A stretch of 64,000 bases of DNA from Cellulomonas sp. Leaf334 (GTDB lineage: Bacteria; Actinomycetota; Actinomycetes; Actinomycetales; Cellulomonadaceae), in NCBI RefSeq assembly GCF_001424195.1, contig NZ_LMOO01000001.1, forward strand, positions 726,569 through 790,568, in the 5' to 3' direction. A program made the position numbers and the translations under genes. Below are positions 27,294 to 36,384 of the stretch, in pieces; within the stretch, counting starts at the first letter, position 1, and every line of letters starts with the position of its first letter. A model generated the notes under the pieces. The model searched no databases. It was not told where the DNA came from and saw only the letters and a program-made list of their open reading frames with translations.

Positions 27294-28811
27294 TCAGTAG
27301 CCGGTGAACGCGTCCGTGCGGATGCGGCGGACGCCCGAGCGGCGCAGGACGCGGCGCGAGTGGTCCACCATGCCGGGACCCCCGGAGACGTACGCGACGC
27401 GCCGGCCGGCGTCGGGCACCGTCGCGTGCAGGATCGTCGCGTCGATCGTCGGTCCGGTCGCGAACAGCCACGACTCCGGCATCGCGGGCGGTGGCTCCGG
27501 GCTCACGACGACCACGCGCGCCCCGGCGGCGAGGAGCACGTCGGCGTACGGTGCCTCGTCGCCCGGGCCGAGCAGCAGGACCACCACGACGTCCCGCCGC
27601 AGGCCCGACCGCGAGAGGTCGGCGAGCTGGCTCACGAACGGGGTGATGCCGATGCCGCCCGCGAGGAGCAGCAGCGGGACAGCCGGGTCCTTGGGGAGCA
27701 CGAAGTCGCCGCCGACGCCGGTCGCGCGGACGAGACCACCCTCGGGCAGCTCGCTGAGCGCCTGCTTGAACGAGCTGAGCGATCCGGTCACCCGGAACGC
27801 GACGGCGACCCCGTCGGCGTGGTCGGGCGGGGTGGCCAGCGAGAACACCCGGCGGGACCCGCGCGAGTCAGGGCCCTGGTGCGGGACGTGGAGCTCGATC
27901 CACTGCCCGGGCCGGAACCGCACGGCGGAGTCGGTGGCGAACGCGACCTCGCGGATGCCGGGCGTGACCATCCGCTGGGCGCGCACCCGCAGCGAGACTC
28001 CGCGCCGCTGCCCCAGCGTGAAGGCCAGGACGTTGCCGACGACGAGTGCGAGCTCGGGTGACGCGTACATGATGCCGAGGCTGAACGGCACGACCGTCAG
28101 CGCGCCCACCAGGGCCGCCTCGGACAGCTGTTGCCGCCGGCGCGGCGGCAGCGTGAGCGGCTCGGTGAGCATGAAGCCCGCTGCGAACACCAGCGGGTAG
28201 GACTGCAGGGCGGTCAGCAGCGCGTCGACCGGAGTGGCTCCTGCGGCGACGAGCCGGGGCAGGAGCACGGCCAGCGCGACGGCGAGGTACGTGCCCACGA
28301 GCGCGAACCTGCGGGTGCGCGCGACGACGGCCAGGGCGGCGAGCGCGACGACGGGCAGCAGGGCGGGTGTCGCCACCCACCACATCGCCCCGAAGCCGCC
28401 GAACAGCGGCGCCAGCAGGCCCGCGGCGAGCGCACCGGCCGCGGCGGGGTTGAGCACGTGCCTCGCGCGGACAGCCACGACGAACTTGGACAGCGCGGCC
28501 AGGGCGGCTGCCAGCGCGACGACGCCGAGCCCGGTGGGGGTGGTCTCCGGCCAGAACAGGAGCGCCAGGATCAGGCCGGTGATGACCGCCGACTCGGTGT
28601 GCACGCGGGTGCGCCAGAGGGCGCCGCACACCCGACCGGCGAGGACGCTGACGCCCACGGCGACCGCGGTGCTGACCAGCACGGCGACGGGGTCCTGCTG
28701 CACCGGTCCGAGGACCGACAGGACCAGCGCCGCCAGCAGCACGCCGCCGAGGGCGATCGTGACCAGCCGGTACATCGTCACCCGGCCGAGAACTCCGTCG
28801 ACGGCGCTCAC
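27294..28811 (-). CDS. RnfD/NqrB-like membrane subunit fused to FAD/NAD reductase
   Basis: This 505-residue protein joins an N-terminal membrane domain of about nine helices (to about residue 270), resembling RnfD/NqrB/UnaW-type FMN-carrying subunits, with a C-terminal ferredoxin-NADP reductase-like domain. In the latter, RFRPGQWIELHVPH is the FAD-binding RxxxS/T-like strand region, LLLAGGIGITPFVSQL the NAD-binding loop, and VSGGPGMVDHSRRVLR the terminal CGP/SGGP-type motif. It likely takes electrons from NAD(P)H in the cytoplasm and passes them across the membrane to the flavinylated lipoprotein encoded upstream. The GTG start overlaps the ApbE stop (GTGA). Confidence 0.85.
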   Translation of the reverse strand: MSAVDGVLGRVTMYRLVTIALGGVLLAALVLSVLGPVQQDPVAVLVSTAVAVGVSVLAGRVCGALWRTRVHTESAVITGLILALLFWPETTPTGLGVVALAAALAALSKFVVAVRARHVLNPAAAGALAAGLLAPLFGGFGAMWWVATPALLPVVALAALAVVARTRRFALVGTYLAVALAVLLPRLVAAGATPVDALLTALQSYPLVFAAGFMLTEPLTLPPRRRQQLSEAALVGALTVVPFSLGIMYASPELALVVGNVLAFTLGQRRGVSLRVRAQRMVTPGIREVAFATDSAVRFRPGQWIELHVPHQGPDSRGSRRVFSLATPPDHADGVAVAFRVTGSLSSFKQALSELPEGGLVRATGVGGDFVLPKDPAVPLLLLAGGIGITPFVSQLADLSRSGLRRDVVVVLLLGPGDEAPYADVLLAAGARVVVVSPEPPPAMPESWLFATGPTIDATILHATVPDAGRRVAYVSGGPGMVDHSRRVLRRSGVRRIRTDAFTGY

Positions 28812-29671
28812 GCGAACAGATCTCCAGGTAGCCCGAGCGAGTAGCGGACCCCACCGTCCGCCTGCACCCGCACGTAGGTGTGGTCGAACGCCGCCTCGAG
28901 CCGGTCGGGGTCGGCGAAGAAGTGCGCGGTGCTCAGACCGTCCGCGACCATGGCGGTCCCGGCGACCACCCAGGTGGCGACGACGTCCCGCGTCGGCAGG
29001 CCTGTGCGGGCGTCGACGACGTGGTGCAGCCCGTCTCCCCACGCCCGGCGGTCCACCGCCGACCCGCACAGCGCGGCGTCGTCGAGCTCGACGACGCCGA
29101 TCGCCCGCGTCGGGTCGCCGGGCTGCTGCAGGGCCACGCGGAACGCGGCTCCGCCCCGGTGCACCAGGTCTCCACCGGCGTCGACGACGTACTGCTCGAT
29201 GCCGCAGTCCCGCAGCTCGGCCGCGACGAGGTCCACCAGCTGCCCCTTTCCCGCGGCGCCGACGTCCAGCAGGACGGGCTCACGGACGACGAGCGTGGTG
29301 CCGTCGCGTCCGAGGACGTCGTCCCACGCCGGTGCCGGCTCGGGCCCCCCTGCCGGTCTCAGCGTGTAGCCGGCGTCGTACCCGAGCCGGACGAGGCTGC
29401 GTGCGACCAGCGGCGACACGGCGCCGTCCGTGCAGCGACCGAGCGCCGCGTAGAGGTCGAGCAGCGGTCCGGCCTCCGCGGGCAGCCGGTAGGTCCCGGC
29501 CTCGCGGGACATCCGGGCGACCACGGAGTCGTCGCGGAACCGCGACCAGACCGCGTCGTACGACGCGATCCGGGACCGCACCCGCGCGAGCGTCACGACG
29601 TCCAGCGGCCCGTCGACGTGCACGGACCACCGGGTACCGATCGCGTCGAAGGAGGCCTCAGGCCTGCGCAT
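28808..29671 (-). CDS. apbE: FAD:protein FMN transferase (ApbE family)
   Basis: This 287-residue ApbE-type enzyme attaches FMN covalently to Thr or Ser of target proteins outside the cytoplasm. GTRWSVHVDG opens the fold; DGAVSPLVARSLVRLGYDAGY, LLDVGAAGKGQLVDLVAAELR and VDAGGDLVHRG are the FAD and metal-binding segments, followed by HHVVDARTGLPTRDVVATWVVA. No signal peptide is visible, so export or a cytoplasmic mode is uncertain. It overlaps the flavin lipoprotein gene by 14 nt and the reductase gene by 4 nt, so all three are one operon. The lipoprotein is the obvious substrate. Confidence 0.93.
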   Translation of the reverse strand: MRRPEASFDAIGTRWSVHVDGPLDVVTLARVRSRIASYDAVWSRFRDDSVVARMSREAGTYRLPAEAGPLLDLYAALGRCTDGAVSPLVARSLVRLGYDAGYTLRPAGGPEPAPAWDDVLGRDGTTLVVREPVLLDVGAAGKGQLVDLVAAELRDCGIEQYVVDAGGDLVHRGGAAFRVALQQPGDPTRAIGVVELDDAALCGSAVDRRAWGDGLHHVVDARTGLPTRDVVATWVVAGTAMVADGLSTAHFFADPDRLEAAFDHTYVRVQADGGVRYSLGLPGDLFA

Positions 29672-30101
29672 CCGCAGCGATCTCCACCAGGGCCGCGTTG
29701 AAGCCCTCCGGGGTCAGGGACGAGCCGGAGACCGCGTCGACGGTGAGGCCCTCGATCGGCTGCCCCATCACGACGTCCGCGACGCCCGAGGCGAACTGGT
29801 TCTGGAACTTCTGCGACGCGGGGTTGGTCGCCTCCGGAGTGACGGCGACGGCAGTCACCATCCCGTCCGCGAGGGTGATCGAGACACCGACCGTCTCCGG
29901 TCCCGCCGGCGACTCGTACGAGCCGGTCGCGGTGTAGGTGCCATCGGCGTACGCCGGCTCCTCGACGGCTGCCGCGGATGGCTGCTCGGCGGCCTCGTCC
30001 GCGGTGTCCGGGCTCGCGGCTCCGTTGCTGCAGGCGGTGAGCGCAGCAACTGCGGACACCCCCGAGACGAGCGCGATCGTGGTCCTGCGTGGCGTCCTCA
30101 T
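29658..30101 (-). CDS. FMN-binding domain lipoprotein
   Basis: This 147-residue protein has a lipoprotein signal with lipobox LTAC (Cys24), an Ala/Glu-rich linker, and one FMN-binding domain (PF04205 type): YADGTYTATGSYESPAGPETVGVSITLADGMVTAVAVT, then VDAVSGSSLTPEGFNAALVE. The sequence SGSSLT occupies the place of the flavinylation motif SGATxT, so FMN would be carried on Ser instead of the usual Thr. It would sit on the outer face of the membrane as a one-electron or hydride carrier. It is the first gene of the operon with apbE and the reductase fusion. Confidence 0.9.
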   Translation of the reverse strand: MRTPRRTTIALVSGVSAVAALTACSNGAASPDTADEAAEQPSAAAVEEPAYADGTYTATGSYESPAGPETVGVSITLADGMVTAVAVTPEATNPASQKFQNQFASGVADVVMGQPIEGLTVDAVSGSSLTPEGFNAALVEIAADAQA

Positions 30102-30237
30102 GTGTGGTGTCCCCTCATCGTGTCCCCCTGTGCCCGACCTGCAGCGGACGTATTGCAACAGGTCAGGACGCTAGGGTCCACGGCTGGGCGCACGCTGTGA
30201 ACGTCCAGGGGGTGAGCGAAGCGATTAAGCCAGCGCG

Positions 30238-30738
30238 TCAGCCGACACGGTGCAGCCAGCGGACCGGGGCACCCGCGCCCGCGTACCGGAACGGCTCCAG
30301 CTCGTCGTCCCACGCCTGCCCGAGCGCGAGATCGAGCTCGGTGCGCAGGCGGAGCGGGTCGGCAGCGTGCTCGAGGGCGGCGCGGATGCGGTCCTCCGGC
30401 ACGACGATGTTGCCGTGCACGTCGGTCGCGGCGTGAAAGATCCCGAGCTCGGGCGTGTGGCTCCAGCGGGACCCGTCGACGCCGTGGCTGGCCTCTTCGG
30501 TGATTTCGTAGCGCAGGTGGGCCCAGCCGCGCAGCGCGGACGCCAGGCGCGCTCCCGTGCCCTGCGCGCCCTGCCACGAGTACTCAGCGCGGTAGAACCC
30601 CGGACCGGCCGGCTGCGCCGTCCAGTCGAACGTGGTGCGTGAGCCCAGCACGTTGCCTGCCGCCCACTCCACGTGGGGGCACAGCGCGCGCGGTGCAGAG
30701 TGCACGAAAAGTACACCGCGGGTGATCGCACCAGCCAT
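30238..30738 (-). CDS. DUF3145 family protein
   Basis: This 166-residue protein is DUF3145, an actinobacteria-specific family: TRGVLFVHSAPRALCPHVEWAAGNVLG, FDWTAQPAGPGFYRAEYSWQG, RYEITEEASHGVDGSRWSHTPELGIFHAATD and LEPFRYAGAGAPVRWLHRVG are conserved. No function is known. The ATG at 30738 has AGGAGG at ideal distance, which decides the start against an upstream in-frame ATG. It stands alone between the flavin operon and def. Confidence 0.9.
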   Translation of the reverse strand: MAGAITRGVLFVHSAPRALCPHVEWAAGNVLGSRTTFDWTAQPAGPGFYRAEYSWQGAQGTGARLASALRGWAHLRYEITEEASHGVDGSRWSHTPELGIFHAATDVHGNIVVPEDRIRAALEHAADPLRLRTELDLALGQAWDDELEPFRYAGAGAPVRWLHRVG

Positions 30739-30827
30739 GTCGTCCTCCTGAACGGGCTCGAGGTTCGCCTTCCCCAACGACCTCAGTCACGTTCCCAGGA
30801 GTACGCATGCGATACGGACAGCTTCGC

Positions 30828-30869
30828 GGCGTGCTGGGGACAGCATGCCGGACGTTCCCCCAGCACGCC
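30828..30869 (-). terminator. Hairpin terminator downstream of def
   Basis: GGCGTGCTGGGG and CCCCAGCACGCC form a perfect 12-bp stem with an 18-nt loop. It begins 7 nt after the def stop in the direction of def transcription. No long T run follows, which is usual in high-GC genomes. Confidence 0.75.
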
Positions 30870-30875
30870 AGCGAA

Positions 30876-31364
30876 CTACAGCGTGTCGCGGATGGCGCGC
30901 ATGGCTTTCTTGCGCACGGACCGCTCCAGGCGGTCGAGGTAGAGCATGCCGTCGAGGTGGTCGACCTCGTGCTGGAGGCAGCGGGCCATGAGCTCGACGC
31001 CCTCGACGACGACCTCCTTGCCGTCCAGGTCCGTGCCGACGACCCGCGCGTACCAGGACCGGTGCGTCGGGAACCAGAGGCCCGGGACCGACAGGCAACC
31101 CTCGTCGCCGTCCTGGTACTCGTCCTCGGACAGCTCGACGATCACCGGGTTGAGGACGTAGCCGACCTCGTCGTCGATGTTCCAGGAGAAGGCCCGCAGG
31201 CTGACGCCGATCTGGTTCGCGGCCAAGCCGGCGCGCCCGTCGGTGTCGACCGTCTCCAGCAGGTCGTCGACGAGACCGCGCACACGGTCGTCGATCGTCG
31301 TGATCGGGTCGCACGGGGTGCGCAGGACGGGGTCCCCGACGGTCCGGATCTCTCGCATGGCCAT
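30876..31364 (-). CDS. def: Peptide deformylase
   Basis: This 162-residue metalloenzyme removes the formyl group from N-formylmethionine of nascent proteins. The three motifs are intact: GLAANQIG (about 46-53), EGCLSVPG with metal ligand Cys90, and QHEVDHLDG with His132, catalytic Glu133 and His136. The length is typical. Two in-frame ATGs (MAM) are available at the start; the first is used. It is divergent from the TetR-controlled transporter operon, and a hairpin terminator follows its stop. Confidence 0.96.
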   Translation of the reverse strand: MAMREIRTVGDPVLRTPCDPITTIDDRVRGLVDDLLETVDTDGRAGLAANQIGVSLRAFSWNIDDEVGYVLNPVIVELSEDEYQDGDEGCLSVPGLWFPTHRSWYARVVGTDLDGKEVVVEGVELMARCLQHEVDHLDGMLYLDRLERSVRKKAMRAIRDTL

Positions 31365-31485
31365 GCGGAAGATCCTCGCACGGCGGGCCGGTCGGCGAGG
31401 CGGGGACGCGTGCCGGCGGGCCGGACCGGTGCCGAGTGTGAGCAGGGCGACAGCGTCGACGGGAGCGGTCGGGCGTATCGTTTGT

Positions 31486-31499
31486 ACTGACCGGTCAGT
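31486..31499. promoter_or_regulatory. TetR-type operator (ACTGACCGGTCAGT)
   Basis: A perfect 14-bp palindrome lies 13 nt before the ATG of the ABC-like gene, abutting the AAGGAG ribosome-binding site. The sequence has the form typical of TetR/AcrR operators. The same operon ends with a TetR gene (34198), so autoregulation is likely. Binding here would block transcription or initiation of translation. Confidence 0.65.
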
Positions 31500-31512
31500 T
31501 TAAGGAGTCGTC

Positions 31513-32187
31513 ATGAACACCCCAGCCGTCACAGCACTCGACCTCCAGCTGCACGGCGACCGCGGACCGGTCTTCGGGCCCGTCGACCTCGAGATCGCCG
31601 CCGGCACCCTCACGCTCGTCCAGGGGCCGCAGGGCGCCGGGCGCACCAGCCTGCTGCTGACGCTCGCGGGCCGCATGGTGCCCGACCCGACGTCCGACCT
31701 CGTCGTGCTGGGTCACCGGCTGCCGACGCAGCGGGCGCTCGCGCAGCGCGAGGTCGCGCTCGCCGGCTTCACGGGCATCGACGAGCTCGACGACTCGGTG
31801 ACCGTCGGTGACCACGTGCGGGAACGGCTCGCGTGGCTCTCCCCCTGGTACCGGCGTGCACCCCGCGCCGACCAGCCGGTGGTGGACGCCGTGCTCGCCC
31901 CCGTCTTCGGCGAGCTTCCTCTCCCCGGCGCCCAGACGGTCGTCTGGCACCTCGACGAGGTCGACGCCCTCCTGCTGCGGATCGCCCTGGCCATGGCCCA
32001 GCGACCTCGGCTGCTCGTCGTCGACGACGTGGACCAGGTGCACGACCGCGCTCGTCGTCGGATCGTCTGGGACCGGCTCGACGCGCTCGCCGGCACCGGC
32101 GTCACCGTCGTCGCGTCCTGCGCCGACCCCGACGAGGCCGTCGGCACCCGCTGGACCGTCCTGCCCGTCGCCACCCCCACCCTCTGA
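31513..32187 (+). CDS. Degenerate ABC-type ATPase-like protein
   Basis: This 224-residue protein follows the ABC ATPase pattern but key residues differ. The Walker A region is GPQGAGRTS (38-46), with Arg44 in place of Lys. The LSGGQ signature is not recognisable before LLLRIALAMAQ, and Walker B reads LLVVDDVDQVHD, lacking the usual catalytic Glu after the Asp. The rest (FGPVDLEIAAGTLTLVQG, ASCADPDEAVGTRWTVLPV) fits an ABC subunit. It may bind but hydrolyse ATP poorly, or act as a regulator of the YhgE/Pip protein encoded 8 nt downstream. It is the first gene of a TetR-controlled operon; AAGGAG precedes the ATG. Confidence 0.78.
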   Translation: MNTPAVTALDLQLHGDRGPVFGPVDLEIAAGTLTLVQGPQGAGRTSLLLTLAGRMVPDPTSDLVVLGHRLPTQRALAQREVALAGFTGIDELDDSVTVGDHVRERLAWLSPWYRRAPRADQPVVDAVLAPVFGELPLPGAQTVVWHLDEVDALLLRIALAMAQRPRLLVVDDVDQVHDRARRRIVWDRLDALAGTGVTVVASCADPDEAVGTRWTVLPVATPTL

Positions 32188-32195
32188 AGGACGCC

Positions 32196-34184
32196 ATGCT
32201 CTCGCTCACCTCCGGCACCGAGCTGCGCCGATTCGGCCGCGGACGCCTCCCCCGGCTCGCCGTAGCCGCGATGCTGCTGGTCCCGCTCCTGTACGGCGCC
32301 CTGTACCTCTGGGCGTTCTGGGACCCGACGGGGCACCTGGACGCCGTGCCCGTCGCGCTGGTGAACGCCGACACCGGCGCCGACCGGGACGGGAGCCGGG
32401 TCACCGCAGGCCAGGACCTCGCCGACGAGCTCACCGACGGCGACGCACTCGACTGGGTGGTCACGGACGCCGCGGACGCGGCTGCCGGGGTGCGCGCCGG
32501 CGACTACTACTTCGCGGTGACCATCCCCGCCGACTTCTCGGCCGACCTCGTCTCGGCGGGCGGGGACGAGCCGACCGCGGCGCAGATCGACGTCACCTAC
32601 AACGACGCGAACTCGTTCATCGGCACCACTCTGGGCCGCTCCGCCATGGACCACGTGCGCGACGGTGTCGCCGCGACCGCGGGCGAGCGGGCCGTGGACC
32701 AGGTCCTGATCGGTCTCGGGTCGGCGCGCGACGGCATGCTGCAGGCCGCGGACGGCGCCGTCTCGCTGCGCGACGCGTCCGAGCAGCTGGGGTCCGGCGC
32801 GCAGCAGGTGGCCGACGGCGCGGTCGACACCCGGGACGGTGCAGCGCAGCTCGCGGCTGGGGCCACCACGCTCGACGACGGGGTGCACGAGCTGGCGGGG
32901 GGTGCGGACCGACTCTCCTCGGGGGCCGCGCAGCTGGCCGACGGCGCGCGCGACGCGGCGGACGCGAGCGGCTCGCTGAGCGCCGGCACGCAGGCCGTCG
33001 CCGACGGTGTCCACGCCGCCACCGAGCAGGTGGACTCCCTGACCGGCCTCTCGGACGGGCTCACGCAGGTGGGCGCCTACCTCGCCGCACGCGCCGCCGC
33101 CGGCGACCCCGACGCCGCGGCGCTCCTGGCGGGAGCGGGCGGCTCCGACCTCCCGGACGCGACGACGATCGCGGCGATGACCGACCGGCTCCACGCGCTC
33201 GACGCGGGTGCCGCGCAGGCCGCCGCCGGCGCCCGGACGCTCAGGACCGGGCTCGGCACGCTCGCCGACTCGTCGGCCACGGTGGCATCCGGTGCGTCGA
33301 CCCTCGCCTCCGGGGCCGACAGCGCCACAGCCGGTGCCGACGCCCTCGCGGCGGGGTCGGCGTCGCTGGCGACGGGCGCCGCCGCGCTCGCCGACGGTGC
33401 CGCGCAGGTGGCCGACGGGACCGGCGCGCTCGGCGGCGGCGCCCAACAGCTCGCCGACGGGCTGACCGACGGCGCGTCGACGATCCCCGACGACAGCGCC
33501 GCACAGCGCACCGCCCGCGCCGACGCGCTGGCGACTCCCGTGGCGATCGACGACGACGACATCGCCCCCGCCGCGAGCCTCGGCGAAGGGTTCGCTCCCC
33601 TGTTCATCCCGCTCGCCCTCTTCGTCGGCGGCCTCATCACGTGGCTGCTCCTGCGCCCGCTGCCGACGCGGGCGCTCGCCACGCCCGCGTCCGGGTGGCG
33701 GGTCGCGCTCGCCGGCTACCTGCCGTCGCTGGTCGTCGGCGCAGGTCAGGTGGCGCTGCTGCTCGGCGTCGTCGGCCTCGGGCTGGGTCTGGGCATCGGT
33801 CACCCCGTCGGGACGGTCGCGTTCCTGCTCCTCGTCGCCGCGAGCTTCCTGGCCGTCCAGCAGATGCTCCTGTCGGTGCTCGGCTCCGCCGCGGGCAAGG
33901 TGGCGACGATCGCCCTGCTGATGCTGCAGATCACCTCAGCGAGCGGTACCTACCCCGTGGAGACGACGCCGGCGTTCTTCCAGGCGATCCACCACGTGCT
34001 GCCGATGACCTACGCGGTCGGCGGGCTGCGCAGCCTGATCACGGGGACACCGGACGCTCGGCTCTGGACCGCCGTGGTCTACCTCGTGGGCGTCGCGGTC
34101 GCGTCGCTGGCGGTGACCGCGTGGAAGGCGGGCCGCCTGCGGACGTGGACGGTGGCGCGCCTGCACCCCGCCCTGAGCATCTGA
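32196..34184 (+). CDS. YhgE/Pip-family membrane protein
   Basis: This 662-residue protein has one N-terminal helix (LAVAAMLLVPLLYGALYLWAF), a domain beginning HLDAVPVALVNADTG, a very long extracytoplasmic stretch (about 180-440), and about five C-terminal helices (FAPLFIPLALFVGGLITWLLL onward). The middle is built of heptad-like repeats rich in AADGA, LASGA, LADGAAQVADG, forming an elongated alpha-helical or coiled rod. This is the YhgE/Pip (phage infection protein)/ABC-2 permease-like family, related to EsaA and MmpL-like secretion factors in fold. Function is probably export or envelope integrity. It is co-transcribed with the ABC-like gene and the TetR gene. Confidence 0.88.
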   Translation: MLSLTSGTELRRFGRGRLPRLAVAAMLLVPLLYGALYLWAFWDPTGHLDAVPVALVNADTGADRDGSRVTAGQDLADELTDGDALDWVVTDAADAAAGVRAGDYYFAVTIPADFSADLVSAGGDEPTAAQIDVTYNDANSFIGTTLGRSAMDHVRDGVAATAGERAVDQVLIGLGSARDGMLQAADGAVSLRDASEQLGSGAQQVADGAVDTRDGAAQLAAGATTLDDGVHELAGGADRLSSGAAQLADGARDAADASGSLSAGTQAVADGVHAATEQVDSLTGLSDGLTQVGAYLAARAAAGDPDAAALLAGAGGSDLPDATTIAAMTDRLHALDAGAAQAAAGARTLRTGLGTLADSSATVASGASTLASGADSATAGADALAAGSASLATGAAALADGAAQVADGTGALGGGAQQLADGLTDGASTIPDDSAAQRTARADALATPVAIDDDDIAPAASLGEGFAPLFIPLALFVGGLITWLLLRPLPTRALATPASGWRVALAGYLPSLVVGAGQVALLLGVVGLGLGLGIGHPVGTVAFLLLVAASFLAVQQMLLSVLGSAAGKVATIALLMLQITSASGTYPVETTPAFFQAIHHVLPMTYAVGGLRSLITGTPDARLWTAVVYLVGVAVASLAVTAWKAGRLRTWTVARLHPALSI

Positions 34185-34197
34185 GAGGGTGGCGAGC

Positions 34198-34740
34198 ATG
34201 CGCGCGACGGCCACCCGGGACCACATCGTCGAGGCCGCGCTCTCCCTCGTCGCCGACCGGGGGTTCACGGCCACGTCCGTCGACGACATCGCGTCGGCCG
34301 CCGGGGTGGCCAAGGGCAGCGTCTTCTACAACTTCGGCTCCAAGTCGGGACTGTTCGAGGCGATCATCACCGAGGGCGTCGCACGGCTCACCGCGGCACT
34401 GCGCACCGCCACCGACGGGCTGAGCGGACGCGACGCGCTCGAGGCGCTGGTCACCGAGCTGCTCACCCAGATCCGGGCGCACCCCGACTTCGCGAAGCTC
34501 ATGGTCGCCGAGACGTTCCGGACGGGCCGCAGCTGGCAGGACTCCATCCGGCTGGTGCGCGACGAGTCGATGGGTGCGTTCGCCTCCGTCGTCGCCGAGA
34601 CGTGGCCGGACCGCGACCCGTCCCTGACGGCAGCCGCCCTGTTCGGCGCCACCCTCCTGGCCGGGCTCGAGTGGCTGGTCTTCCAGCCCGAGCGCACGCT
34701 GGACGATGTCAGGGCAGCCGTACTCGCCACCGTGCACTGA
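34198..34740 (+). CDS. TetR/AcrR-family regulator
   Basis: This 180-residue protein has a TetR helix-turn-helix at the N-terminus: [51 protein letters not shown]. The remaining helical domain (about 60-180) would bind an unknown ligand. ATG at 34198 is preceded by GAGAGGG; an alternative GTG nine nucleotides upstream is less well placed. It lies 13 nt after the YhgE/Pip gene and probably represses the operon through the palindrome at 31486. The arginine deiminase gene begins 19 nt later and could be read from the same transcript. Confidence 0.9.
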   Translation: MRATATRDHIVEAALSLVADRGFTATSVDDIASAAGVAKGSVFYNFGSKSGLFEAIITEGVARLTAALRTATDGLSGRDALEALVTELLTQIRAHPDFAKLMVAETFRTGRSWQDSIRLVRDESMGAFASVVAETWPDRDPSLTAAALFGATLLAGLEWLVFQPERTLDDVRAAVLATVH

Positions 34741-34759
34741 GCCGACCGGAGCCGCCGAC

Positions 34760-35998
34760 ATGCCCACCGACGCACCGAACGGCGTGCACTCCGAGGTGGG
34801 CCGCCTGCGCAGGGTGCTGGTCTGCGAGCCCGGGCTGGCGCACCGTCGGCTCACCCCGACGAACGCCTCCGACCTCCTGTTCGACGACGTGCTCTGGGTC
34901 GACAACGCGATCAGCGACCACCGCGCGTTCGTGGCGGAGCTGCGGGCGCGCGACGTCGAGGTGCTCGAGCTGCACGACGTGCTCGCCGAGACCATGGCGG
35001 TGCCGGGTGCCCGCGACTGGCTGCTGGACCGCAAGATCGTGCCCGAGGACGTCGGGCTGGAGCTGATCGACGACACCCGTGAGTTCCTGGAGCGGCTCGA
35101 CCCCCGCCGGCTCGCCGAGTTCCTGGTCGGTGGCCTGGCCACCGTCGACATCACCGGCGGGTTCGACGACGACCACTTCGCCCTCGCCGAGTACTCCCCC
35201 GACGCCCGCGAGTACGTCATGCCGCCGCTGCCCAACACGCTCTACACGCGCGACACCACGTGCTGGCTGTACGGGGGCGTCACCCTCAACCCGCTCTACT
35301 TCTCGGCCCGGCAGGACGAGACGCTGCTGATGAAGGCCGTCTACCGGTTCCATCCGGCGTTCGTCGGCTCGACGGTCTGGTGGGGTGACCCGGAGCAGCA
35401 CTGGGGTCGCTCGACCGTCGAGGGCGGCGACGTCATGCCCATCGGGAACGGCACGGTGCTGGTCGGGATGAGCGAACGGACGTCACGGCAGGGCATCACC
35501 CAGCTGGCAACGGCGCTGTTCGCGCAGGGGGCCGCCGACCGCGTCGTCGTCGCGGGGATGCCCCGGCTGCGCTCCGCGATGCACCTCGACACGGTGTTCA
35601 CGTTCGCGGACCGCGACGTCGTGACCCTGTACCCGAAGATCGTCGACGCGATCCACTCGTTCACCCTGCGCCCCGCCGACGGCGACCGCGTGCACCTCAC
35701 CGACGAGGGCACCACGCCCTTCGTCGACGTGGTCGCCACCGCCCTGGGGCTCCCGGGGCTGCGCGTCATCGAGACCGGCGGCGACGTGTACGCGTCCGAG
35801 CGTCAGCAGTGGGACTCCGGCAACAACGCGGTCGCCGTCGAGCCGGGCGTCGTGTTCACGTACGACCGCAACACGACGACCAACGCGCTGCTGCGCGCGG
35901 CGGGCGTCGAGGTGCTGGAGATCCGCGGGGCGGAGCTGGGACGCGGCCGCGGCGGCGGCCACTGCATGACCTGTCCGATCAGCCGCGACCCGGTGTGA
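34760..35998 (+). CDS. arcA: Arginine deiminase
   Basis: This 412-residue enzyme hydrolyses L-arginine to citrulline and ammonia. All features of the family are present: [24 protein letters not shown], the FDDVLWVD block, [18 protein letters not shown] (substrate-binding Asp and Arg), the catalytic His-containing [30 protein letters not shown], and the nucleophile Cys in [16 protein letters not shown]. Ornithine carbamoyltransferase and carbamate kinase genes are not next to it, so it is an isolated arcA that may serve acid resistance, nitrogen supply or the rest of the pathway encoded elsewhere. A clear terminator follows. Confidence 0.95.
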   Translation: MPTDAPNGVHSEVGRLRRVLVCEPGLAHRRLTPTNASDLLFDDVLWVDNAISDHRAFVAELRARDVEVLELHDVLAETMAVPGARDWLLDRKIVPEDVGLELIDDTREFLERLDPRRLAEFLVGGLATVDITGGFDDDHFALAEYSPDAREYVMPPLPNTLYTRDTTCWLYGGVTLNPLYFSARQDETLLMKAVYRFHPAFVGSTVWWGDPEQHWGRSTVEGGDVMPIGNGTVLVGMSERTSRQGITQLATALFAQGAADRVVVAGMPRLRSAMHLDTVFTFADRDVVTLYPKIVDAIHSFTLRPADGDRVHLTDEGTTPFVDVVATALGLPGLRVIETGGDVYASERQQWDSGNNAVAVEPGVVFTYDRNTTTNALLRAAGVEVLEIRGAELGRGRGGGHCMTCPISRDPV

Positions 35999-36005
35999 AG
36001 AATGC

Positions 36006-36044
36006 AGAAAGCCCTCCGTGCTCAATGAGCTCGGAGGGCTTTCT
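36006..36044 (+). terminator. Rho-independent terminator after arcA
   Basis: GAAAGCCCTCCG pairs with CGGAGGGCTTTC, and an inner GCTC/GAGC pair closes a three-base AAT loop. A T-rich TTTCTTC ends the hairpin. It lies 8 nt after the arcA stop and also about 20 nt from the end of the convergent bldC gene, so it may work in both directions. Confidence 0.9.
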
Positions 36045-36065
36045 TCAATGCTGTGGAGAGTGAGT

Positions 36066-36284
36066 TCACTCCGCCGCGCGCTGCGTGGGAACGCCGGTGA
36101 GGAGCGAACGCACCTCGGACTCGTGGAAACGGCGGTGGCCGCCGAGGGTGCGGACGGCGGAGAGCTTGCCGGCCTGGGCCCAGCGGGTGACCGTCTTGGG
36201 GTCCACGCGGAACAGAACGGCGACCTCGCCCGGCGTGAGCAGGGCACCCTGCGAGAGGGGGGCGTCCGTGGTGGTAACAGCCAT
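36066..36284 (-). CDS. bldC: BldC-type developmental regulator
   Basis: This 72-residue protein is almost entirely a MerR-like winged helix: LLTPGEVAVLFRVDPKTVTRWAQAGKLSAVRTLGGHRRFHESEVRSLL. It matches BldC of Streptomyces, which binds direct repeats and delays development. In non-sporulating actinobacteria its role is less clear. The ATG at 36284 with AGGAG upstream decides the start. A consensus-like promoter lies about 100 nt upstream (36385-36413, minus strand), giving a roughly 94-nt leader. Confidence 0.95.
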   Translation of the reverse strand: MAVTTTDAPLSQGALLTPGEVAVLFRVDPKTVTRWAQAGKLSAVRTLGGHRRFHESEVRSLLTGVPTQRAAE

Positions 36285-36384
36285 GATGGATCTCCTGTCG
36301 TTCGGTAGCTCGGCTGGCCCTGTAGGCCCCGTGGCTTTGCGTCCCCGCCTTGCAGCGGGTTTGCCGTTGTCGCTGACAAAGAGA

